Under the pieces are notes generated by a model. The model was not told the DNA's origin, ran no database searches, and saw only the letters and a list, made by a program, of their open reading frames with translations. From Myxococcales bacterium UBA5297 (GTDB taxonomy: Bacteria; Myxococcota; Myxococcia; Myxococcales; UBA5297), in NCBI GenBank assembly GCA_002408385.1, contig DHSB01000066.1, positions 1-21,925 on the forward strand: a stretch of DNA of 21,925 nucleotides, written 5' to 3'. Made by a program: the position numbers and the translations under genes. Below, piece by piece: positions 15,283 to 21,925 of this stretch (positions are counted from its first letter, which is position 1; every line of letters begins with the position of its first letter).

Positions 15283-18200
15283 TCAGCGCTTCACGAGCAG
15301 GTCCACCGTGCCCGACTCGGCCTTCACCTCCGGCTGGTAATAGAGGTAGGCGAGCGAGGCCGGCGCCTTGGCCTTGACCGGGTAGCGCGCCTTGAGCTTG
15401 TAGGCGAACTCGGTCGGGAGGTTGGGCGCGAGCCCGTCGACGTAGAGCAGCAGCTCTTTGCCGGTGATCGTGAACCTGCCCACCTTGCCCTCGGCGACGA
15501 GCTGGCCGACCGACGAGGCCTCGACCTCGAAGCCCGGCGGGATGCCCAGGGCGAGCATCACCATCCCGGTCGGCCCGCGCTGCTTCCAGGTGGCGCGGGC
15601 GCGCGCGGTGATGGTGTCGTCGGGGGCGAGCGTGACCCGGTCGTAGTCGACGCTCAAGACCAGGCTCTCTTCTCTGCGCGGCTTGGGCACCCAGGCCAGG
15701 GTGACGAGCTGGTACTGCGCCCGCGCCTTGCCGGTCATCGCCAGCTCGAGCTCGAGCGGCACGCCGGGTTTGGCGAAGCGGGTCAGGTCGAAGGTGCGCA
15801 CCAGGTCCGAGCTCTCGGGACGGATCTCGATCTGCTCGACCGTCTCGCCCGCGAAGCGCACCTGCACGTCGGCGTTGGCCGTGGCGTCCTGACCGGCGGA
15901 GTCCGAGCGCAGCAGCGTGCGCAGCGCGAGCACCGTCGCCTGCGTCGAGCCCCAGCCGCCGAGCGCGTCGCGCTTGGACAGCAGCCAGTCGAGCGCCGCC
16001 TCCGCCTTGTCGGCTCTCGCCGCCCGGTTCAGCGCGAGGAGGGCGAGCGAGGTCGTCTCCACGTCGGCCGAGCTGCCGGCCGAATAGACCGCGGTGCGCC
16101 CGCCGGCCGGATACCAGACCTTGCCGTCGCGCTCCTGGGCCTTGGCCTCGATGCGCTCGAGCACGCTCGAGGCCGCATGTTCCCTGCCGCCGGCGAGCAG
16201 CGCGTTGGCGACGAGCGACAGGGTGTAGGCGTCGTCGGCCTCGCCCGCGCGCGTGGCCAGGTACGACAGCGCGCGATCGGTCGCCTCCCCGCGGTAGCCC
16301 GACTCGAGCAGCGCCCAGGTGATGTAGGCCGTGGTGCCGTAGCGCCCGGAGAGCTCGTCGCGATAGAGCCCGTCGCGCAGCGACTTGCGGTCCGGCTCCC
16401 AGGTGCCGTCGTACTTCTGTCGCGAGATGAGCCACTCCTGCGTGCGGCGGATGACCGCCGGGTCGACATCGTAGACCTTGGCCATGTCGGCGAACTCGAG
16501 CAGACCGTAGGCGGTGAGCACCTGGTTGGCCGGCGCGCGTCCGAACCACTCGAAGCCCCCTCCGCTCACCTCGTACGACAACAGGCGCTGATAACCGAGC
16601 TGGATGTACTCGATCGCCTTGGCCTCGATCTCCGGCTTGGCCTGGCGGTTGCGGCGCAGGTAGTCGAGCACGAGGACGTTCGGGTAGGTCGCCGAGGAGG
16701 TCTGCTCGAAGCAGCCGTAGGGCTTGCGGAAGACGCCCTCGATCCCCTCGAGCACCGCGGAGAAGACCCCCGGGTACAGGCGCAGCAGCACCTTCTCGCT
16801 GCCGCGGATGGCGCCCGGCGGCAGCCTCCCGCGCACCGCCGTCTGCGCGGCGAGCACGCCGCCGACCGCCTCTTCGACACGCACGCCGTCGGGCCGCACC
16901 TCGACGTCGCGGCGGATGGCGTCCTGCAGCTTCCCGCCGAAGGCCCAGACGGTGATGGTCTTCTTGCCGAAGTCGGTCGCGCGCAGCCGCAGCGGCACCC
17001 CGCGCACCTCCTGCGGCTCGAGCACCAGCTCCTGGACCGCGGGGGTCATCGTCGAGAACCACTCGGCCTGCTCGACCTCGAGGCGCACCTTCTGCGGCTC
17101 GTCGAGGTAGTTGTGCACGGCGATGGGCACCTCCACCTCGTCGCCGACGGTGAGCGCCACCGGCAGGTCGATGTCGACAAAGAAGTCCTGGAAGACGCGC
17201 AGCGCGCCCTGGCCCACGCCGAGCCGCCCGTCGGCCGCGCTCGCGTTGGCCGAGACCCGCCAGCTCGTGATCGAGTCGGCGACCGGGAAGCTGAGCGTCG
17301 CGGTGCCGTCGGCCCCGGTGATCACCCCGGGCGACCAGAACATCGTCTCCGGGAACCAGGAGCGCACCCGGACCTGCGTCTTGTCGGTCGTGGGCTCGGC
17401 GAGCTTCTCTCCGGCGCCTCCCTCGGCCTTCGGCGCTGCCTGCTCCTTCTTGGCCCTGGCCGCCCGGATGTTGGTGACGATGTCGTCGAAGTCGCCGCGC
17501 GGCGCCGCTTGGGCGGCCGGCCCGGGGGCGCCGGCGAGGTCCCTGCCGAAATTGTTGAGGGTCCGTCTCCTCATCGTGGAGCGCGCCGGGCCCGACATTT
17601 CGGCGTGTGGGCCGCCGACGACCTTGGCGCGCGTGGCGAAGAGAGGGCGCAGGTTCTCGCCCCAGAGGAGCAGGAAGAGGGCCGAGACGAGCACGGCGGT
17701 GGTGACCACGCCGATGACGATCCCCGGCTCCTTCTGGAGCAGCCAGACGAAGAGCTCGACGAGGAGGGTCAGGGCGAGCGGCGCGAGGCCGAGGAGGACC
17801 GCGGGCAGCTCGTGAACGCCGTCGAGCTTGGCGGCGATGCCCAGGCCGCCGCCGAGCAGCAGCGCGCCGGTGCGCCACCAGCGGCCGGCGAAGAAGCGGC
17901 GGAAGAGCTGCTCGAACAGGAACCGCAGCGCGCCCTCGAAGAGCACGCCGAGGAAGACCAGGCCAAAGCCCCAGCTCGTCTTGGACGCCCGGGACTTCGC
18001 GTCGAGCAGCGAGGCGCGGCGCGTCTGCAGCTCGTAGGGGCTGGTCTCGGCGAGCCGGTGGATCTCGGAGGGGCGCGGCTGCGAGAAGAGCAGCGCGGCG
18101 GCGCGGTCGCGGGGGCCTCCTTCGGCGACGATGCGCGCGGGGTCGAGCTCGAAACGTGGCTTGGATAGCTCCTCGGCGAGCAGGAAGTAGGCCTTGAGCA

Positions 18201-20241
18201 GCGCGGGCTCCTTGGCGACGAGCGCGAAGACGCTCTCGTCGACCACCGAGAGGCCGACGTTGGCGACCGCGGGCTTGCCGTCCTCGCCGGTGACGCGCAC
18301 GGTGAGCTTGGCCTCCTTGCCCGGCCGATAGGTTTCGGCGTCGCCGCTGAGGGCGATCTGCAGCGCGCGCGGCTCGCCGACGAAGAGCGTCTTGCGCGAG
18401 CGCTTCACGTCTCTGCCGGGCGCGTAGGCGTAGAGGGTGACCGTGCCGGCAGCCTCGGCGGGCAGGTCGACCGCGAAGCTGCCCTTGCCGCCGGCGAGCG
18501 TCACGGTGTGCGTGGCGATGGTGGTCCCGTCGTGGACGACGTCGAGGAAGGCGACGCCCGCGGGCGAGCTCGCCCGGATCTCTCCGGCGACGGTCTCGCC
18601 GGCCGTATAGACCGTCCGCTCGGTGCGCACGACCGCGGGGAGTGACTCGACCGAGACCTCGACCACGCGGTCGAGGCTCGTGCCGTCGGTCGCGTAGACG
18701 ACCAGGGCGACGTCGCGGCGGTTCGAGCGGGGCACGAAGGTGAGCGCGGCGATGCCGTCCTCGCCGGTAACCCCCTGCGGTGAGCCCTCGACCATCGGCA
18801 GCTTCACCTTGGCGCCCGGCACCGGCTCGCCGTCGGGCCGCACCACCAGGACGAGCAAGCGGCTCTCGATGCCCATGGCCAGCGAGCCGCCCTCGGCGAC
18901 GGCGGTCACGCTCATCGGCTCCTCGGCGACGGTCAGCCCGTGGTGTTTCTCGACGCGCTGGCCGGCCGCGTCGTGAATCTCGAAGGCGAGGTCGACCGCC
19001 GCCGAGCCGTTGGTGAGGGTCATGCCCGGCAGCGCGCGCGGCAGGGAGAGCTCGAAGCCCCACACGCCTTGATCGTCGGCCTGGCCTTGGGCCTCGGCGA
19101 CCGGGCGGAACTTGTCGACGAAGACCCCGGCGGTCAGCTTCGCCTTGGCGCCGGAGGCCGGCTTGCCGAAGAAGTAGCGGGTCTCGACCCGGCCCGAAAC
19201 GACGTCGCCGGGCCGGTACCAGGGCTTGTCGGTGGTCACCTTCACCGAAAACTTGGGCAGCGTGTAGCGCGAGACGCTCAGGTCGAGGGCGCTCTTCGCG
19301 CCGCCGACCTCGGCCTCGATGCGCCAGGTGCCCAGGAGGATCTCGTCGGCGAGCGCGAAGTCGAGGCTGGCGACGCCGAAGCGGTCGAGCTTGGCGGTCT
19401 GGCGGCCGACCTTGTTGCCCTTGGCGTCGATGACCGTGAAGGTGAGCGGCAGGCCGTCGGGAGGCCGGTGGCTGCCTGCCTCGCGCGCGAGGGCGCGCAC
19501 GTGGATGGTCTGGCCGGGCTGATAGGTGGGCTTGTCCGAGGAGAGCAGCACCCGGTAGCGGCGCTGCAGCGTGATGGGCTGGGTGAAGGAGGTCTCCTCG
19601 CCGCCCTTGGAGGCGTGGACGACCAGGGTGTAGCCGCCCTCGGGCAGATCCGGCAGCCGCTTGCCGGCGCTGACGGTGCCCCACTTGTCGGAGGGGCCTT
19701 CGTAGACGAGCGTCTCCTTCCCGTCGGCTCCGAGCAGCAGGATGCGCAGCCTCGCCCCGGCGATGGGCGCGTGGCCGTCGACATCGAACACCTGCGCGCG
19801 CAGGGTCGCCAGGCTGCCCGGACTGAGCGTGTGCTGGCCGTCAATCGAAGCGGCGAGCGCGACCCGCCGGTGGTGCATGCTCCAGCCCCAGCCCGCGACG
19901 CCGATGAGCAGGCAGGCGGCGACGGCCTTGATGGCCAGCCGCACCGGGGAGCGCTTCGCCGGCCTCGCGGCGGCGCGCGGAGTGCGGACCACGGGCATGT
20001 CGAGCGTCGGCACGCGCGACAGCTCGGTGCCCACCCGCTCCAGCGCCTTCGCGCTCAGGTCGGCGGGCGGGGCCTCGTCTGGCCAGGAGAGCTGATCGGG
20101 GACCGAGCTCTCGAGCCGGGCGAGCGTGGCGCGGCAGGCCTCGCACGACTCGAGGTGCTCGTCGACCTGGGCGCGTTCGCCCGGCTCGAGCGTGTCGAAG
20201 TGGTAGTCGAGCAGGAGCAGCGAGCAGTCCTTGCAGTTCAC
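15283..20241 (-). CDS. Anti-sigma / alpha-2-macroglobulin membrane fusion protein
   Basis: The 1652-residue protein begins with a zinc-binding anti-sigma domain (C3, C6, then H29-x3-C33-x2-C36), followed by a Pro/Ala linker and one transmembrane helix (about 102-122). Macroglobulin-like domains follow; MG2-type features include DKPTYQPGQTIHVRA near 235 and DKPWYRPGDVVSG near 345, and the last carries VVDESVFAL near 666-674. Residues 757-860 hold about four membrane helices (near 757-776, 791-805, 812-835 and 840-860). A flexible Arg/Lys/Ala-rich segment (about 861-954) comes next, then the A2M domain (SWFPETMFWSPG around W962), a thioester domain with intact G-C1177-F-E-Q1180, and a C-terminal beta-rich domain. 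Bacterial alpha-2-macroglobulins trap proteases in the periplasm. Here the trap appears joined to a cytoplasmic sigma-binding domain. GTG start, with GGAGG seven bases upstream, overlapping the sigma-factor stop (GTGA). Confidence 0.93.
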   Translation of the reverse strand: MNCKDCSLLLLDYHFDTLEPGERAQVDEHLESCEACRATLARLESSVPDQLSWPDEAPPADLSAKALERVGTELSRVPTLDMPVVRTPRAAARPAKRSPVRLAIKAVAACLLIGVAGWGWSMHHRRVALAASIDGQHTLSPGSLATLRAQVFDVDGHAPIAGARLRILLLGADGKETLVYEGPSDKWGTVSAGKRLPDLPEGGYTLVVHASKGGEETSFTQPITLQRRYRVLLSSDKPTYQPGQTIHVRALAREAGSHRPPDGLPLTFTVIDAKGNKVGRQTAKLDRFGVASLDFALADEILLGTWRIEAEVGGAKSALDLSVSRYTLPKFSVKVTTDKPWYRPGDVVSGRVETRYFFGKPASGAKAKLTAGVFVDKFRPVAEAQGQADDQGVWGFELSLPRALPGMTLTNGSAAVDLAFEIHDAAGQRVEKHHGLTVAEEPMSVTAVAEGGSLAMGIESRLLVLVVRPDGEPVPGAKVKLPMVEGSPQGVTGEDGIAALTFVPRSNRRDVALVVYATDGTSLDRVVEVSVESLPAVVRTERTVYTAGETVAGEIRASSPAGVAFLDVVHDGTTIATHTVTLAGGKGSFAVDLPAEAAGTVTLYAYAPGRDVKRSRKTLFVGEPRALQIALSGDAETYRPGKEAKLTVRVTGEDGKPAVANVGLSVVDESVFALVAKEPALLKAYFLLAEELSKPRFELDPARIVAEGGPRDRAAALLFSQPRPSEIHRLAETSPYELQTRRASLLDAKSRASKTSWGFGLVFLGVLFEGALRFLFEQLFRRFFAGRWWRTGALLLGGGLGIAAKLDGVHELPAVLLGLAPLALTLLVELFVWLLQKEPGIVIGVVTTAVLVSALFLLLWGENLRPLFATRAKVVGGPHAEMSGPARSTMRRRTLNNFGRDLAGAPGPAAQAAPRGDFDDIVTNIRAARAKKEQAAPKAEGGAGEKLAEPTTDKTQVRVRSWFPETMFWSPGVITGADGTATLSFPVADSITSWRVSANASAADGRLGVGQGALRVFQDFFVDIDLPVALTVGDEVEVPIAVHNYLDEPQKVRLEVEQAEWFSTMTPAVQELVLEPQEVRGVPLRLRATDFGKKTITVWAFGGKLQDAIRRDVEVRPDGVRVEEAVGGVLAAQTAVRGRLPPGAIRGSEKVLLRLYPGVFSAVLEGIEGVFRKPYGCFEQTSSATYPNVLVLDYLRRNRQAKPEIEAKAIEYIQLGYQRLLSYEVSGGGFEWFGRAPANQVLTAYGLLEFADMAKVYDVDPAVIRRTQEWLISRQKYDGTWEPDRKSLRDGLYRDELSGRYGTTAYITWALLESGYRGEATDRALSYLATRAGEADDAYTLSLVANALLAGGREHAASSVLERIEAKAQERDGKVWYPAGGRTAVYSAGSSADVETTSLALLALNRAARADKAEAALDWLLSKRDALGGWGSTQATVLALRTLLRSDSAGQDATANADVQVRFAGETVEQIEIRPESSDLVRTFDLTRFAKPGVPLELELAMTGKARAQYQLVTLAWVPKPRREESLVLSVDYDRVTLAPDDTITARARATWKQRGPTGMVMLALGIPPGFEVEASSVGQLVAEGKVGRFTITGKELLLYVDGLAPNLPTEFAYKLKARYPVKAKAPASLAYLYYQPEVKAESGTVDLLVKR

Positions 20242-20840
20242 GACGCCACCTCCATTGCCGCAGCCGCCTCGTCGCCGTCGTGGACGAGGACCGTTCGCAG
20301 CTTCTCGAGGGCCGCGTGCATGCGGCTCTTCACCGTTCCGAGCGGGATGCCCAGCGTCTCGGCCATCTCCGGGTACGACAGGCCTTGGTAGAGGTGGAGG
20401 ATCACCACCTCGCGCGGCAGGTCGGGCAGAGCGGTCACCGCGCGGCGCACGCGGGCGCGCTGCTGCTCCCAGCTCGCCTGGTCTTCGGGATCGGGCGGCG
20501 CGTCGGCAGCCGAGTCGAGCCCGAGCTCGATCTCGAGCGCGAGGGCGCGCTTGAAGCCCGGCTTGCGCAACTCGTCGCGCACCAGGTGCACCGCGATGCG
20601 GTAGAGCCAGGCGCGGAAGCTGGCGCCGGGCATGTCGGGGTCGAACGAGCTCAGCCCGCGGAAGCAGCGCAGGAACGTCTCCTGGAAGTACTCCTCGGCC
20701 AGCGAGCCATTCCGCAGCGAGCGCAGGAAGAAGTTGTAGAGCGGGCGCTTGTAGCGCCCGACGAGCTGCTCGAAAGCGGAATTTCCGCCGGCCAGGCGCG
20801 CCTGGCGGACGAGATCGAGGTCGTGAGGTTCGAGGCCCAT
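20238..20840 (-). CDS. ECF-family RNA polymerase sigma factor
   Basis: The 200-residue protein has the two-domain ECF layout. Region 2 (about 22-93) includes FEQLVGRYKRPLYNFFLR, AEEYFQETFLRCFRGL and FRAWLYRIAVHLVRDELRK; region 4 (about 131-184) includes LPDLPREVVILHLYQGLSY and the helix-turn-helix MAETLGIPLGTVKSRMHAALEKL. The acidic linker between them is about 35 residues. It should direct polymerase to a specific regulon when released from its anti-sigma factor. The overlapping downstream gene begins with a zinc-binding anti-sigma domain and is almost certainly its cognate regulator. GGAGGG lies about 4 bases before the ATG. I could not identify an ECF-type autoregulatory promoter in the 250-bp upstream spacer with confidence; a TGCGATAGT sequence (20916-20924, minus strand) resembles an extended -10 but lacks a matching -35. 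Confidence 0.95.
   Translation of the reverse strand: MGLEPHDLDLVRQARLAGGNSAFEQLVGRYKRPLYNFFLRSLRNGSLAEEYFQETFLRCFRGLSSFDPDMPGASFRAWLYRIAVHLVRDELRKPGFKRALALEIELGLDSAADAPPDPEDQASWEQQRARVRRAVTALPDLPREVVILHLYQGLSYPEMAETLGIPLGTVKSRMHAALEKLRTVLVHDGDEAAAAMEVAS
20246..20253 (-). promoter_or_regulatory. Strong Shine-Dalgarno for the anti-sigma/A2M gene inside the sigma gene
   Basis: GGAGGTGG on the minus strand lies inside the last codons of the sigma-factor gene. Its GGAGG core is seven bases upstream of the GTG start at 20241. It decides the GTG as start and supports efficient, coupled synthesis of sigma and anti-sigma proteins. Confidence 0.7.
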
Positions 20841-21077
20841 GAGGCCCTCCGCTGCAAAGAACGGAACGAGGGGCCAGACGGTTCGCTCGGACGGGTGCTC
20901 CCCTCGCTTGCGCGAACTATCGCACGGGCGGCCCCTGGGCGTCTGCCCGAGAGGTCGGCTGGCCGACAGTGTCGCGGTTTACCTGCGGCGCAGGGCCTCC
21001 GGGGTTGGTGTGCCGGGCAGCCGCGCGCAGGCCGAGCAAAGGGGGGCGGGCTCCGTTCCAACTACGAACCGGCCGCT

Positions 21078-21091
21078 CCAACTCCCAACTC
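21078..21091 (-). repeat. Two-copy heptamer repeat (minus-strand GAGTTGG)
   Basis: CCAACTC occurs twice in tandem on the plus strand, which is GAGTTGG on the minus strand, with a related CCAACTA at 21058-21064. It belongs to the same GAGT(T/C)G heptamer family as the arrays at 4198-4228 and 4321-4355. It touches the stop codon of the small secreted-protein gene. Confidence 0.5.
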
Positions 21092-21564
21092 TAGAAGCTC
21101 ATCGCGAGCACGAGCTGCGCCCCGCGACCGTCGGGCGTCGGCGCCGGAGCGGTGAGCAGGTCGACTCCGACGAGGAGCGCGCCGGTGACGAAGAGCGCCC
21201 CGCCGGCTATCGCCAGCCCGACGCCGATGTCGCCGAGCAGCGGGCGCACCTGCCCATCGCGGGAGGTGAGGCGCGAGCTGAGGAACACCGCGCCGCCAAG
21301 CCCGGCGAGCCCGGCGCCCGAGCCCATGCCGGTGATCCCCAACATCTGGAGGCGGCGCTCGCCGCGAGGGTGCTCGAAGAACTGCTCGCGCTCGGGCGAG
21401 GGCAGCTCGGGGTCGGAGCGCAGCTCGTCACAGCCGGCCGCGGGTTCGCCGTACGGATGGGCGAAGAGCCTGTCGGCGCCGCGGTCCCCGCAGCCGGCGT
21501 GCGCCTGCATGGGAAGCGCGAGGGCGAGCGCGGCGAGGGTCAGCACGGGCAGCAGACGGGCCAT
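21091..21564 (-). CDS. Small secreted or membrane protein, hypothetical
   Basis: The 157-residue product starts with a clear signal peptide (MARLLPVLTLAALALALPMQAHA, cleavage before Gly-Cys). The mature N-terminal part is charged and polar (HPYGEP, then PSPEREQFFEHPRGERR). Two Gly/Ala-rich hydrophobic stretches follow (GSGAGLAGLGGAVFL and GVGLAIAGGALFVTGALLVGVDLL), so it may be an inner-membrane protein with two helices. I do not recognise a family. The ATG at 21564 was chosen over longer in-frame extensions because GGAGG lies four bases upstream and a good promoter (21586-21614) would begin transcription just before it. It is downstream of, and oriented toward, the sigma-factor gene but has its own promoter; a link to the sigma regulon is untested. 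Confidence 0.8.
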   Translation of the reverse strand: MARLLPVLTLAALALALPMQAHAGCGDRGADRLFAHPYGEPAAGCDELRSDPELPSPEREQFFEHPRGERRLQMLGITGMGSGAGLAGLGGAVFLSSRLTSRDGQVRPLLGDIGVGLAIAGGALFVTGALLVGVDLLTAPAPTPDGRGAQLVLAMSF

Positions 21565-21585
21565 GAATCCTCCGGGATGCGCCGA

Positions 21586-21614
21586 GCCTAGGAGCCGGTC
21601 CGGGCCCAGGTCAA
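21586..21614 (-). promoter_or_regulatory. Candidate promoter of the small secreted-protein gene
   Basis: On the minus strand TTGACC (21609-21614, five of six consensus bases) is 17 bases from CTAGGC (21586-21591). The predicted start near 21579 leaves a leader of about 15 bases that carries the Shine-Dalgarno sequence. This is the best -35 match I found in the window. Confidence 0.5.
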
Positions 21615-21668
21615 CTTCCGGACACGCACGACTGGGCAGGAGGCGCCAAGCGTTCATTTTCGGGCGTC

Positions 21669-21881
21669 CTTGCGCACGGGGGCCGCCTGTGCTACCCAAG
21701 GCCGCTCTTCGGCCGGGCTTTGGGCCGGAGGGATTCGAGATCAGGCAGTAAATACACACACTTCCTGATTGGCGTCTCGAAGGTGCGCAGCGCAGGCCGG
21801 CGGGTGCCGGCTCGAGCGTGGCCGGACAGGTCGGCCGTTGCGTCCGAGAGCGCCAAGGTGACGGAAGTGGCGGAGAAAACC
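21669..21881 (+). promoter_or_regulatory. Candidate promoter and structured leader of the gene at the window end
   Basis: A weak promoter-like pair, TTGCGC (21670-21675) and an extended TGTGCTACC (21688-21696), precedes about 180 bases with no gene. The leader can form at least two hairpins: GGCCG/CGGCC (21700-21714) and GCCGGC/GCCGGC with loop GGGT (21796-21811). I recognise no riboswitch family. Confidence 0.3.
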
Positions 21882-21925
21882 ATGGCAGACCAGCAGACTA
21901 CCCCCGAGACCCCCGTGGCCGAGAC
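21882..21925 (+). CDS. Start of an unidentified gene, cut by the window end
   Basis: An ATG with GGAG about seven bases upstream opens a frame that runs off the end of the window. Only 14 codons are visible (MADQQTTPETPVAE), a polar Pro/Thr/Glu-rich start that suggests a cytosolic protein with a flexible N-terminus. The product cannot be identified from this. Confidence 0.5.
   Translation, partial: MADQQTTPETPVAE

Noticed and set aside
17662..17973. Frameshift or gene fusion artefact explaining the membrane cluster in the A2M gene
   Set aside because: The frame is open and of normal composition through the cluster, with macroglobulin features in the same frame on both sides, so an in-frame insertion is the simpler reading.
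15011..19684. Long minus-strand frame of 1557 codons overlapping the A2M fusion gene
   Set aside because: It is out of frame with the protein that carries the thioester and macroglobulin motifs and is mostly Arg/Ala/Gly repeats.

Overview
The window is uniformly GC-rich and compact. It looks like chromosomal DNA of a myxobacterium-like bacterium (Myxococcota, formerly Deltaproteobacteria). This is inferred from content: lipoproteins with Asp-Ala-Gly-rich spacers, a TonB-dependent receptor carrying its own TonB-type domain, a possible myxobacteria-restricted paralogue family, an ECF sigma factor paired with a giant fused anti-sigma protein, and a vertebrate-like steroid 5-alpha-reductase. I see no rRNA, tRNA, CRISPR array, integrase, transposase or prophage gene.

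Layout. Positions 1-280 hold no gene I can support. On the minus strand come an outer-membrane pair (TonB-dependent receptor 1516-4158 and lipoprotein 281-1516, overlapping by one base), a spacer with two oppositely oriented heptamer arrays, and a 192-residue hypothetical (4361-4939). Next is a two-gene operon with a 4-base overlap: an extended SDR / 3-beta-HSD-like oxidoreductase (5769-6743) and a steroid 5-alpha-reductase homologue (5017-5772). A second 4-base-overlapping operon follows: an OLD/ABC-like ATPase (7560-8792) and a small DxD protein that may be Toprim-like (7033-7563), resembling a defence module. Then come an all-helical hypothetical (8923-9657) and a spacer with about eight degenerate 21-bp tandem repeats.

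The plus strand then carries a TerB-like/J-domain co-chaperone (10171-11220) and a TfoX-N-domain protein with a histone-H1-like tail (11298-11771). Convergent to these is a cysteine-rich lipoprotein (11837-12742) made of two modules with matching 14-cysteine patterns. A Uup-type ABC-F ATPase (13043-14968) is on the plus strand, followed by a spacer rich in small palindromes.

The most unusual locus is 15283-20840 on the minus strand. An ECF sigma factor (20238-20840) overlaps by GTGA with a 1652-residue protein. That protein joins a cytoplasmic zinc-binding anti-sigma domain, one transmembrane helix, macroglobulin domains, a second cluster of about four membrane helices where the bait region would be expected, a basic disordered linker, and an alpha-2-macroglobulin/thioester half with an intact GCFEQ motif. 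I read it as a one-polypeptide envelope sensor in which an alpha-2-macroglobulin trap could be wired to transcription; that function is inference. A small secreted or membrane protein (21091-21564) and the first codons of a plus-strand gene (21882 onward) close the window.
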